A stretch of DNA of 6,262 bases. It comes from Thermoplasmatales archaeon. Its GTDB lineage: Archaea; Thermoplasmatota; E2; DHVEG-1. The translations under genes and the position numbers were made by a program. Location of the stretch: the NCBI GenBank assembly GCA_023140035.1, contig JAGLML010000066.1, forward strand, positions 1 through 6,262. Reading direction: 5' to 3'. A model generated the notes under the pieces. The model saw only the letters and a program-made list of their open reading frames with translations, was not told where the DNA came from and did no database searches. Shown here piece after piece: positions 1-6,219 of this stretch (positions within the stretch are counted from its first letter, which is position 1; each line of letters starts with the position of its first letter).

Positions 1-1059
1 GGTTCAGTAGATTTGGATCCTCCAGAAGGCACGTATCCATCTGGCACCGTTGTTACGTTAACTGCAACTGCTGATCTTGGTTGGTTTTTTAGTCATTGGA
101 GTGATGATCTAAGTGGTAGTAATAACCCTGAAACTATCAACATGACCAGCAACAAGACGGTGACAGCTCATTTCATTCAGACTCACGTTAATTACACACT
201 TAACGTTAGCATAGCCGGATCTGGTTCAGTAGATTTGGATCCTCCAGAAGGCACGTATCCATCTGGCACCGTTGTTACGTTAACTGCAACTGCTGATCTT
301 GGTTGGTTTTTTAGTCAATGGAGTGGTGATCTAAGTGGTAGTAATAACCCAGAGACTATCACCATGGGCAGTAACAAGAGTGTTACTGCGCATTTTACTC
401 AGACTGACGTTAATTACACACTTAACGTTAGCATAGCAGGATCTGGTTCAGTAGATTTGGATCCTCCAGGTGGCACGTATCCCTCTAATACCATCGTCAA
501 CACAACTGCAACGGCTGATCCTGGTTGGTCTTTCAGCCATTGGTCTGGTGATCTTGGCGGGAGTAATAACCCAGAGACCATCACCATGGCCAGTAATAAA
601 TCGGTTACTGCACATTTCACACAGGACCAATATATTCTTACAGTGACTATTGCTGGAAACGGTACAGTAATAAAGAATCCAAATCAAACAACGTACACTT
701 ATGGTACTCTTGTTGAGTTGACTGCTAATGCTGATCCTGAATGGACATTCAGCTATTGGTCTGGTGACTTAACTGGTAGCAAAAACCCTGAAACCATCAC
801 CATGACCAGCAATAAGGCGGTTACTGCAACATTTACACAAGATCAATATACATATACACTAACCATAAATATCATTGGAAATGGAATTGTTACAAAGAAC
901 CCTGATCAAAATACATATCCATCTGGTACTGTTGTTACATTAACTGCAAATGCTGATCCAGGCTGGACCTTCAGCCATTGGAGTGATGATCTAAGTGGTA
1001 GTAATAACCCTGAAACCATTAATATGACTGGTGATAAGAACGTTACTTCACACTTTGAA
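1..1059 (+). repeat. Tandem coding repeats, five InlB-B-like units
   Basis: Units start at an aromatic Y-x-L-x-V/I strand. Unit 1 lacks its first 10 residues (bases 1-192); the others are 193-414, 415-630, 631-852 and 853-1059. The period is 222 bases, except 216 in unit 3 and about 207 in the last. Units 1 and 2 are identical over 95 bases (1-95 against 223-317). The starts of units 2 and 3 differ by one base over about 60 bases (187-247 against 409-469). Units 4 and 5 are clearly diverged at DNA level. The array evidently continues upstream of the window, so the copy number is unknown. Small Thr/Ser-rich beta domains of this kind are common as stalks or adhesive modules in cell-surface proteins. 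Confidence 0.92.
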
Positions 1060-2007
1060 GCCCCATCAGGTTCATCAGGTTCAAGAAATCAAAACCCAAG
1101 TGCAGATGCAAATGGACCGTATTCTGGATTTGTCGATGAGGAGATAACATTTGATGGCTCAGGAAGCACTGACGATGGAGCTATTACCAACTACACTTGG
1201 GATTTTGGTGATAGTACAACCGGTTATGGGGTCAATCCAGTACATGTCTATGACACCCCTGGAGAATATAGAGTAATTTTAACAGTAACAGATGATTATG
1301 GGGCTACAGATAATGGCGAAACAACTGCTGATATAATAATGCCAAACAGGCCACCTTTTGACCCAGAAATCGATGGTCCACAAAATGGAACAAAAAACAC
1401 TGAATATGTATATACGGCAGTATCAACAGATCCAGACAATGACACAATATCTTATATTTTCAATTGGGACGACGGTGAAACAAATACAACGGAGTTCTTT
1501 GCAAACGGCACAGCAGCGGCACAGACACATAGCTGGACATCAGCAGGAAAATATACTATTACTGTTGAAGCATATGATAACGAAACATACTCTGGAACCA
1601 CATCACATGTCGTCTTAATAGATGTGCATATTGTCGATGATATTGGGTATATTGCCGATGATGATGCTGATGGAACCTACGATACATTCCACGACACAGA
1701 TGTAGAAACAGACCTCGGACAGCAAGACGGAAAATACTTAATTGACAACGACGGAGACGATGAATGGGATTATGTATATGATATGGATACTGGGGAGCTT
1801 ACAGATTACAAAGGAGAGCCAACTCAACCAGAAGAGGATTACACTTATCTCATTATATTGATAACCATAATAGTTGCCCTCATTATAGCATTCGTTGCGC
1901 TAATAAAGACAAAGAAACCTCCTAAAAAACCAGAACCACCCAAAAAATCTGGTAATAAGAACAAAAAGCAACCACCAAAAAAAACAAAGAAGAAAACAAA
2001 AAAATAA
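1..2007 (+). CDS. Large surface protein with InlB-B-like repeats, PKD domains and C-terminal membrane anchor (5' end outside window)
   Basis: The reading frame is open from base 1, and the first bases already encode the middle of a repeat unit, so the true start and signal peptide lie upstream; the TTG at base 13 is not a start. The visible 668 residues hold five repeats (1-353) of the divergent InlB B-repeat type, each with a W-F-x-x-W-S-G/D-D-L core and a V-T-A-H-F end. A canonical PKD domain follows (about 366-445, WDFGD at 400-404), then a PKD-like domain (about 450-542, NWDDGE at 488-493). Next come an Asp-rich stretch (546-600), one hydrophobic helix (616-635) and a Lys/Pro tail (636-668). 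The positive-inside rule places the tail in the cytoplasm and everything else outside the cell. Many N-x-S/T sequons fit surface glycosylation. The probable role is adhesion or binding of cells, particles or polymers, which is inference; no catalytic domain is visible. It could also be the anchor part of a larger upstream enzyme. Confidence 0.93.
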   Translation, partial: GSVDLDPPEGTYPSGTVVTLTATADLGWFFSHWSDDLSGSNNPETINMTSNKTVTAHFIQTHVNYTLNVSIAGSGSVDLDPPEGTYPSGTVVTLTATADLGWFFSQWSGDLSGSNNPETITMGSNKSVTAHFTQTDVNYTLNVSIAGSGSVDLDPPGGTYPSNTIVNTTATADPGWSFSHWSGDLGGSNNPETITMASNKSVTAHFTQDQYILTVTIAGNGTVIKNPNQTTYTYGTLVELTANADPEWTFSYWSGDLTGSKNPETITMTSNKAVTATFTQDQYTYTLTINIIGNGIVTKNPDQNTYPSGTVVTLTANADPGWTFSHWSDDLSGSNNPETINMTGDKNVTSHFEAPSGSSGSRNQNPSADANGPYSGFVDEEITFDGSGSTDDGAITNYTWDFGDSTTGYGVNPVHVYDTPGEYRVILTVTDDYGATDNGETTADIIMPNRPPFDPEIDGPQNGTKNTEYVYTAVSTDPDNDTISYIFNWDDGETNTTEFFANGTAAAQTHSWTSAGKYTITVEAYDNETYSGTTSHVVLIDVHIVDDIGYIADDDADGTYDTFHDTDVETDLGQQDGKYLIDNDGDDEWDYVYDMDTGELTDYKGEPTQPEEDYTYLIILITIIVALIIAFVALIKTKKPPKKPEPPKKSGNKNKKQPPKKTKKKTKK

Positions 2008-2021
2008 AACCTTCTTTTTTT
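1986..2021 (+). terminator. Oligo-T terminator of the surface-protein gene
   Basis: A run of seven T (2015-2021) lies eight bases past the stop codon, which suits archaeal oligo-T termination. AAAGAAG at 1986-1992, inside the lysine-rich coding tail, can pair with CTTCTTT at 2011-2017, but this A-T stem with an 18-base loop is weak and may follow simply from the purine-rich tail. Confidence 0.5.
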
Positions 2022-2044
2022 AATTCTGTAGAATGAATGTAGAG

Positions 2045-2078
2045 ATGAAATCAGTACAGTAACACTGTTTTATTTCAT
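2045..2078. other. Interrupted inverted repeat in the gap before the lipoprotein gene
   Basis: ATGAAAT (2045-2051) pairs with ATTTCAT (2072-2078). Inside it, ACAGT (2056-2060) pairs with ACTGT (2064-2068) around a 3-base loop, with an internal loop of 4 and 3 bases between the two stems. An alternative fold pairs AAATCAGT (2048-2055) with ACTGTTTT (2064-2071) with one mismatch. It lies between the T-tract of the upstream gene and the TATA box of the next, so it could be a secondary terminator, an mRNA 3' structure or a protein site. Chance is possible in AT-rich sequence. Confidence 0.3.
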
Positions 2079-2121
2079 GCCAAACATTTAAGTTTAACTA
2101 CTGTATTGTATCTTTACTAAA

Positions 2122-2129
2122 TTTATATT
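2122..2129 (+). promoter_or_regulatory. TATA box of the PKD lipoprotein gene
   Basis: TTTATATT is centred about 24-25 bases before the ATG at 2150, close to the usual distance from an archaeal TATA box to the transcription start. The mRNA is therefore probably leaderless or nearly so. GAAGGA at 2138-2143 looks like a weak Shine-Dalgarno motif but would lie upstream of the predicted transcript start. Confidence 0.55.
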
Positions 2130-2149
2130 TTGGGGACGAAGGAAAATAA

Positions 2150-2761
2150 ATGAAAAAGAGAATAATTATGCCTATTCTATGTCTAGCATTGGTAGTGGGC
2201 ATGTTAAGCGGATGTGTAGAAAGGGAAGTAAAAAATAAAGTACCAGTGGCAAGTTTTACATATAGTCCAACTGAAAACATATTTGCAAACAATTTAGTCA
2301 CATTTACAGATACCTCAACCGATGAAGATGGCACAATTGCGTCATGGTCTTGGGATTTTGATGGTGATGGTATTGAAGACTCAAGCGAACAGAATCCAAC
2401 TCATACTTATACCACGATTGGGGACAAAACTGTAACATTAACTGTTACTGATGAAGAAGGGGAGTCAAGCAAATATTCTGCAACTATTACAGTTTCTTAT
2501 ATGCCACCAACCGCATCATTTGACTACACACCAATGGAAAATATCACTACGACCGATGAAATCACATTTACTGACACTTCAACAGCAGGCGATGCAAACA
2601 TAACAACTTGGGCATGGGACTTCGGCGATGGCAACACATCAAACGAGACAAACTCAACTCACATCTATGCTGCTACTGGAATCTACACGGTAACCTTAAC
2701 AGTCACTGATGCAAACGGTGAAACAGATACTACAGAGAGAATAACCATAGAGGTCACATAA
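2150..2761 (+). CDS. PKD-domain lipoprotein
   Basis: This complete gene of 203 residues encodes a putative lipid-anchored extracellular protein. The N-terminus has K2-K3-R4, a hydrophobic core (5-19) and a lipobox LSGC with the modifiable cysteine at 22. The mature part is almost entirely two PKD domains. The first spans about 32-115, with WSWDFDGDG at 66-74 and a THTYTTIG turn. The second spans about 119-203, with WAWDFGDGN at 154-162 and a final VTLTVTDANG strand. PKD domains are beta-sandwiches that usually mediate protein-protein or polysaccharide contacts; no enzyme domain is present. The second domain has several N-x-S/T sequons. The gene follows another PKD surface protein and precedes an exported peptidase, so a surface-binding or accessory role is plausible but inferred. 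The ATG at 2150 is chosen because it gives a full signal sequence directly after a well-spaced TATA box. Confidence 0.93.
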   Translation: MKKRIIMPILCLALVVGMLSGCVEREVKNKVPVASFTYSPTENIFANNLVTFTDTSTDEDGTIASWSWDFDGDGIEDSSEQNPTHTYTTIGDKTVTLTVTDEEGESSKYSATITVSYMPPTASFDYTPMENITTTDEITFTDTSTAGDANITTWAWDFGDGNTSNETNSTHIYAATGIYTVTLTVTDANGETDTTERITIEVT

Positions 2762-2780
2762 GAGGATTAAAATACATCGC

Positions 2781-2815
2781 GGGAGTAGTTCTACACCACC
2801 CTTTTTTTCTTTTTT
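2781..2815 (+). terminator. Hairpin-like element and T-tract terminator after the lipoprotein gene
   Basis: GGGAGTAG (2781-2788) can fold back on CTACACC (2791-2797), with an A-A mismatch and a small loop. It is followed by CCC and then a T-rich run, T7 (2802-2808), C, T6 (2810-2815). The T-tract alone is a good archaeal terminator signal. The hairpin is short and imperfect. Confidence 0.6.
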
Positions 2816-2840
2816 CATTTCGACATTTTTACACCATATG

Positions 2841-2850
2841 TTTATATATA
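2841..2850 (+). promoter_or_regulatory. Probable TATA box upstream of the C25-like peptidase gene
   Basis: TTTATATATA is the best TATA match in this gap. It predicts a transcript start near 2868-2872, giving a leader of roughly 60 bases that would begin at the dyad at 2871-2895. A second, weaker box, TTTAAATA (2878-2885), lies within that dyad. It predicts a start near 2908 and a leader of about 20 bases. The sequence does not decide between them. GGTG at 2916-2919, nine bases before the ATG, could be a weak Shine-Dalgarno site in either case. Confidence 0.5.
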
Positions 2851-2870
2851 ATAACTAACAGAGTATGCCA

Positions 2871-2895
2871 CTATAGATTTAAATATTATCTATAG
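2871..2895. promoter_or_regulatory. Candidate operator: perfect 8-bp dyad around an AT-rich box
   Basis: CTATAGAT (2871-2878) and ATCTATAG (2888-2895) are exact reverse complements separated by nine A/T bases. Arm centres are 17 bases apart, somewhat over one and a half helical turns. The dyad lies 34 bases before the peptidase ATG and overlaps a possible TATA element. A dimeric regulator bound here would block TBP/TFB or early elongation. Alternatively, if transcription starts near 2870, it forms a hairpin at the very 5' end of the mRNA. Confidence 0.45.
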
Positions 2896-2928
2896 AAGAG
2901 TATAACATCTGATTGGGTGTGAAGAGAG

Positions 2929-4086
2929 ATGGAAAAAAGAGTATTTATAACCGTTACCGTGCTTGGACTCATTATCTTATCCATAGGAGTGCCAATTCTA
3001 TCGGCCCAAACACAGACAATACTTCCTCAAAACCATGCAATGTTTATACCTACAAACATTCAAGAAAGAATAGACATGTTGATCTTTATTTCACCTCAAT
3101 ACAGCTATGATGCAGAAATAACAACTACGATCAATGCCTATATAAGTACTGTAAAATCAGATCTTGGCTGGAACATAAAAATAATACTGATACAAGAAGA
3201 AAACAACGACTATAAAAAAATCGATCAAACAATTGAACAGCACTACTCATTATATCGCATCAAAACCTGTATTATGGTTGGAGAAGATATTGATACTCCA
3301 CTAGCTGGGGATTGTGATTACATGGAAAAACCAAGTACAGTACCATGGTCTACAGTCGGTGGAGAAGCCGCCTACGAAATATCAGAACGAGGGGTTGTTT
3401 CCAAGCCTTATACAACAGATATATGCATATCGCTTCTTTATCCAACCCACGCTCTGGATTATCAGACAAAGAAATCACAGATAATCTATGCTTTCAACAA
3501 ATTTTCAATCAACAGAAACAGTTACCTCGAAGATATGTTAGTTTTTGAAAGCTCCGATCTCAATAAAAATTCAAAGGACACTTACCAAAGTTTAAGTTCT
3601 TATGGAAATTTATACTATTTTGAAGATCCTTCAGATTTAGAGGTAAAAACATCACTTTCTAAGGCATACTCAATGTACTTTGTTCATGGACATTCTAACC
3701 CCTCTGGAACGGATATCAATGCTAGTAAGGGTGGATGGTTTTCCGCAGATAACATCGATCAGTTAGATGCACCATTCTTTGGAGCAGATGGATGCTATGT
3801 GAATGGCTGGTGGTCGGATCAAACAGATACCAATACACTTGACCCAAGTATAGAGAGTACATGGTATGGTTCTAAAATATTCACAAGTAAGCATGTAAAG
3901 GTTATGGCCCTCGGTCTTCTCTCCCAAAACGGATTCTCCTATCCAATTAGTTTTATTGAGAATGCCTTACCCGATCTGCTGGAAGGAAAAACCCTTGCAG
4001 AATCCATGATTAGAGACACTTCATTAGGTAACACTATAATTATTGGAGATCCTACATTTCATTTTACGCTTTCGATATTATTTTGA
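2929..4086 (+). CDS. Secreted caspase-fold cysteine peptidase, family C25 (gingipain)-like
   Basis: This complete gene of 385 residues encodes a probable extracellular endopeptidase. A Sec signal peptide is clear: K3-R4, hydrophobic 5-24, likely cleavage after LSA at 26. The core spans about 48-380 and follows the C25 layout. An N-terminal alpha/beta subdomain includes IDMLIFISPQY at 48-58 and IMVGEDIDTP near 115-124. The catalytic subdomain has a YFVHGHS strand with the candidate catalytic His at 255 and FGADGCYVNGWW with the candidate nucleophile C289. The C-terminal IIIGDPTFHF (370-379) resembles the GDPT end of C25 enzymes. The H-to-C spacing of 34 is close to the 33 of gingipain RgpB (H211, C244), and CYVNG resembles its CVNG. 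There is no long propeptide, Ig-like tail or membrane anchor, so the product is probably released or loosely held. The neighbouring peptide-type transporter supports a role in protein degradation. The substrate residue preference cannot be read from the sequence. A related clan CD family such as C11 is less likely because of the GDPT end. Confidence 0.85.
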   Translation: MEKRVFITVTVLGLIILSIGVPILSAQTQTILPQNHAMFIPTNIQERIDMLIFISPQYSYDAEITTTINAYISTVKSDLGWNIKIILIQEENNDYKKIDQTIEQHYSLYRIKTCIMVGEDIDTPLAGDCDYMEKPSTVPWSTVGGEAAYEISERGVVSKPYTTDICISLLYPTHALDYQTKKSQIIYAFNKFSINRNSYLEDMLVFESSDLNKNSKDTYQSLSSYGNLYYFEDPSDLEVKTSLSKAYSMYFVHGHSNPSGTDINASKGGWFSADNIDQLDAPFFGADGCYVNGWWSDQTDTNTLDPSIESTWYGSKIFTSKHVKVMALGLLSQNGFSYPISFIENALPDLLEGKTLAESMIRDTSLGNTIIIGDPTFHFTLSILF

Positions 4087-4120
4087 AATTCTTCAATTAA
4101 ATTTTAATACTGAGATTGTT

Positions 4121-4133
4121 ATATTTATATATA
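4121..4133 (+). promoter_or_regulatory. TATA-like element before the OPT transporter gene
   Basis: The A/T run holds TTTATATA at 4124-4131, centred only about 18-19 bases before the preferred ATG at 4146. That is shorter than the usual TATA-to-start distance of roughly 25, so transcription would start at or just inside the annotated start, or use a box further upstream such as the AT-rich 4096-4108. No Shine-Dalgarno motif is visible. The gap from the peptidase stop is only 59 bases, so read-through from that gene is also possible. Confidence 0.4.
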
Positions 4134-4145
4134 AGTTGTAATAAA

Positions 4146-6137
4146 ATGTCACGAGAGAACTTCAAATCCTTTATCCCGGCAGACAAAACAATTCCAGAAC
4201 TTACAATAAAGGCTATACTGGTAGGAGTATTTCTCGCAGTTGTACTAGGGGCAGCAAATGCATATCTTGGACTTTACGCAGGAATGACTGTTTCGGCAAT
4301 AATACCGGGAGCAGTACTAGCTTTAGCACTAATGAAACCGTTTAAACCAACAATTTTGGAAGTAAATATTGCAACAATGGGGGCATCTGCAGGAGAATGC
4401 ATTGCAGCTGGTGTGATATTTACAATCCCCGCTCTAATACTTTTAGATGTATGGACTGAAATAAATTACCTGCAAACAACATTTATCTCCTTAATAGGGG
4501 GACTTCTCGGCGTATTATGGATGGTACCCTTAAGAAGAGCACTAGTAGTAAAAACAGACCTCCCCTTTCCAGAAGGAATAGCAGTAGCAGCGGTATTAAC
4601 AACAACCGTGGGGGGAGAAAAATCAGATAAAAAAAGCGAAGTAAGTAGCATATGGCTTGCAATCGGAGCAATAATAGCAGCACTGTTCAAATTTGGACAA
4701 ATCTCATTAAATATCTTTAGAGGCACAATAGATGGAATGGTAAGCATCGGCAAGTATGCTATCTTGGGAAAAGAGCATGAGGGATGGTTTTATGGCGGAA
4801 CGGTAACCTCTCCAGCTCTTTTAGGGGTGGGATGGATTATAGGTCCTAAAATATCATCCTATGTTCTAGTCGGCGGACTTATAGGTTGGGTTATTATAGC
4901 ACCATTGCTTATTTTGGCCAGTGGACTACCATTTCCAGTAGGAGAATACGCTGATCTTGGACCACTTATAGGAGGATTCTACACCATATGGGGAGAACAA
5001 GTAAGATATATCGGAGTGGGAGCAATGCTTGTAGGGGGACTTTGGGCAGTATATTCTATAAGAGCCAACCTTGTAGACAGCGTAAAGGAAGCAGTACTTG
5101 GCATAAAAGCAGGAGCAGTAAAAACCAAAAAAAGAACAGAGCAGGACTTAAGTTACAAACTTATATTCATATCAATAGGACTAATGATCATCCCAATTTT
5201 TGTTTTATATCAATGGTTGTCAGGGTCAATAGAAATCTCCATTATCATGGCAGTGTTGACAATATTCTTAGCATTTATAGCAAGTGCCCTCGCTGGCTAT
5301 TTAACAGGTCTTGTAGGCTCATCAAATTGCCCCATTTCTGGTGTTACTGTAACAATACTTCTCATAGTCAGTTTAATAATGCTAGGATTTGGAGCAACAG
5401 GACTTGAAGGAATGGCTATTGTTATCTTTATTTCAGCTGTTATTTGTATTGGAGGATCAGTTTCCGGAGATCTTTTGCAAACGATGGCTTCTGGTCAAAT
5501 GATTGGAGCAACACCTAAAAAACTGCAGGTTTCAATGATCTTTGGAGTTCTCGCTATCTCGGGAGTGATAGGTGTTATAATTGGCGTCTTACATGAGGCG
5601 TTTACCATCGGCAGTCAAAGCCTACCAGCACCACAGGCATTTCTTATGAAGGGAATAGTGCAGGGTATTTTGGGGGGAGAAATGCTGTGGCCTTACGTTA
5701 TTGCTGGAGCAGTCTTGGCATTTGTTCTTATCCTGATTGACCTACCAGTACTTCCAGTGGCCATTGGAATATATCTTCCATTTACCCTCTCTGTACCCAT
5801 CTTTGCAGGTGGGAGCATCAGATACCTTACCGATAACTTTCTAAAGAAAAAATATGGAAGTGCAGAAGAAGAGATCAGCGATTGGGAACTAGCAATCAAA
5901 CAAACTGGTGTGAAACCAAAGGAAAAGGCAATAAGAACAGGGCTCTTGTTCACAGCAGGACTCGTGGCAGGAGAAGCACTAATGGGAGTAGTTGTTGCAG
6001 TACTCGTTGTTTTAGGAATCAACCTTGCACTTATGGAAACTGCTTCATGGTGGCCGGGGCTTTTGGTTTTAGCATATGTCGGTTTGTTGCTTGCATATAT
6101 CCCAATAAGAGAAATACTCTTTAGCAAAAGAAACTAA
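4146..6137 (+). CDS. OPT-family oligopeptide (or metal-chelate) transporter
   Basis: This complete gene of 663 residues encodes a polytopic membrane transporter of the OPT/YSL superfamily, whose members import oligopeptides or metal-chelate complexes, generally with protons. The prokaryotic OPT hallmarks occur in order: FIPADKTIPELT near the N-terminus, ANAYLGLYAGMTVS (37-50), DLPFPEG (138-144), a GPLIGGFYTIWGEQVRYIGV segment mid-protein, GSSNCPISG (391-399), GDLLQTMASGQMIGATPKK (441-459), AIGIYLP (539-545) and a C-terminal GLVAGEALMG stretch. Hydrophobic segments throughout suggest about 14-16 helices, and the length is normal for the family. The ATG at 4146 is preferred over the in-frame TTG at 4116 because family similarity begins at about residue 5 and the TTG would put the TATA-like element inside the gene. 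The substrate cannot be told from sequence alone; adjacency to an exported peptidase favours peptides. Confidence 0.95.
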   Translation: MSRENFKSFIPADKTIPELTIKAILVGVFLAVVLGAANAYLGLYAGMTVSAIIPGAVLALALMKPFKPTILEVNIATMGASAGECIAAGVIFTIPALILLDVWTEINYLQTTFISLIGGLLGVLWMVPLRRALVVKTDLPFPEGIAVAAVLTTTVGGEKSDKKSEVSSIWLAIGAIIAALFKFGQISLNIFRGTIDGMVSIGKYAILGKEHEGWFYGGTVTSPALLGVGWIIGPKISSYVLVGGLIGWVIIAPLLILASGLPFPVGEYADLGPLIGGFYTIWGEQVRYIGVGAMLVGGLWAVYSIRANLVDSVKEAVLGIKAGAVKTKKRTEQDLSYKLIFISIGLMIIPIFVLYQWLSGSIEISIIMAVLTIFLAFIASALAGYLTGLVGSSNCPISGVTVTILLIVSLIMLGFGATGLEGMAIVIFISAVICIGGSVSGDLLQTMASGQMIGATPKKLQVSMIFGVLAISGVIGVIIGVLHEAFTIGSQSLPAPQAFLMKGIVQGILGGEMLWPYVIAGAVLAFVLILIDLPVLPVAIGIYLPFTLSVPIFAGGSIRYLTDNFLKKKYGSAEEEISDWELAIKQTGVKPKEKAIRTGLLFTAGLVAGEALMGVVVAVLVVLGINLALMETASWWPGLLVLAYVGLLLAYIPIREILFSKRN

Positions 6138-6143
6138 TTTTTT
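6138..6143 (+). terminator. T-tract terminator after the transporter gene
   Basis: Six T residues follow the TAA stop directly, as with the oligo-T ends of the other genes in the window. No stem precedes it. The remaining sequence to the window end shows no open frame of note. Confidence 0.45.
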
Positions 6144-6184
6144 ATCAAAATAACCTATATCCAGAAATACCGTTAAGAAATTAC

Positions 6185-6219
6185 TTACTTGTCGTAACAC
6201 TCGTGCCTTTGACAAGTAA
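6185..6219. other. Perfect 9-bp inverted repeat in the last intergenic stretch
   Basis: TTACTTGTC (6185-6193) and GACAAGTAA (6211-6219) are exact reverse complements with a 17-base spacer. In RNA the stem could extend by one G-U pair (6194 with 6210). No T-tract follows on the + strand, so it is not a typical terminator. It could be an operator for a gene beyond the window, a structured leader or a 3' mRNA end element. Confidence 0.4.

Noticed and set aside
13..15. TTG at base 13 as the start of the surface-protein gene
   Set aside because: The frame is open to base 1 and the preceding four codons continue the repeat unit exactly as in the next copies, so the gene is truncated by the window edge.
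1..1059. Regular 222-base repeats as a CRISPR or other non-coding array
   Set aside because: The period is a multiple of three, the units are translated without stops into beta-domain repeats, and there are no short repeats with unique spacers.
1358..1618. Out-of-frame + strand open frame inside the PKD-like region
   Set aside because: Gln/Thr-rich low-complexity translation of a frame overlapping a clearly real domain; a shadow of the main gene.
4116..4145. N-terminal extension of the transporter from a TTG start
   Set aside because: The ten extra residues come from the TATA-like A/T run, and the OPT family similarity begins just after the ATG at 4146.
4466..4753. Open frames on the minus strand inside the transporter gene, including the one at 5693-6127
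   Set aside because: They lie antisense to strongly conserved OPT motifs, show no recognisable domain and have no promoter or start signal of their own.
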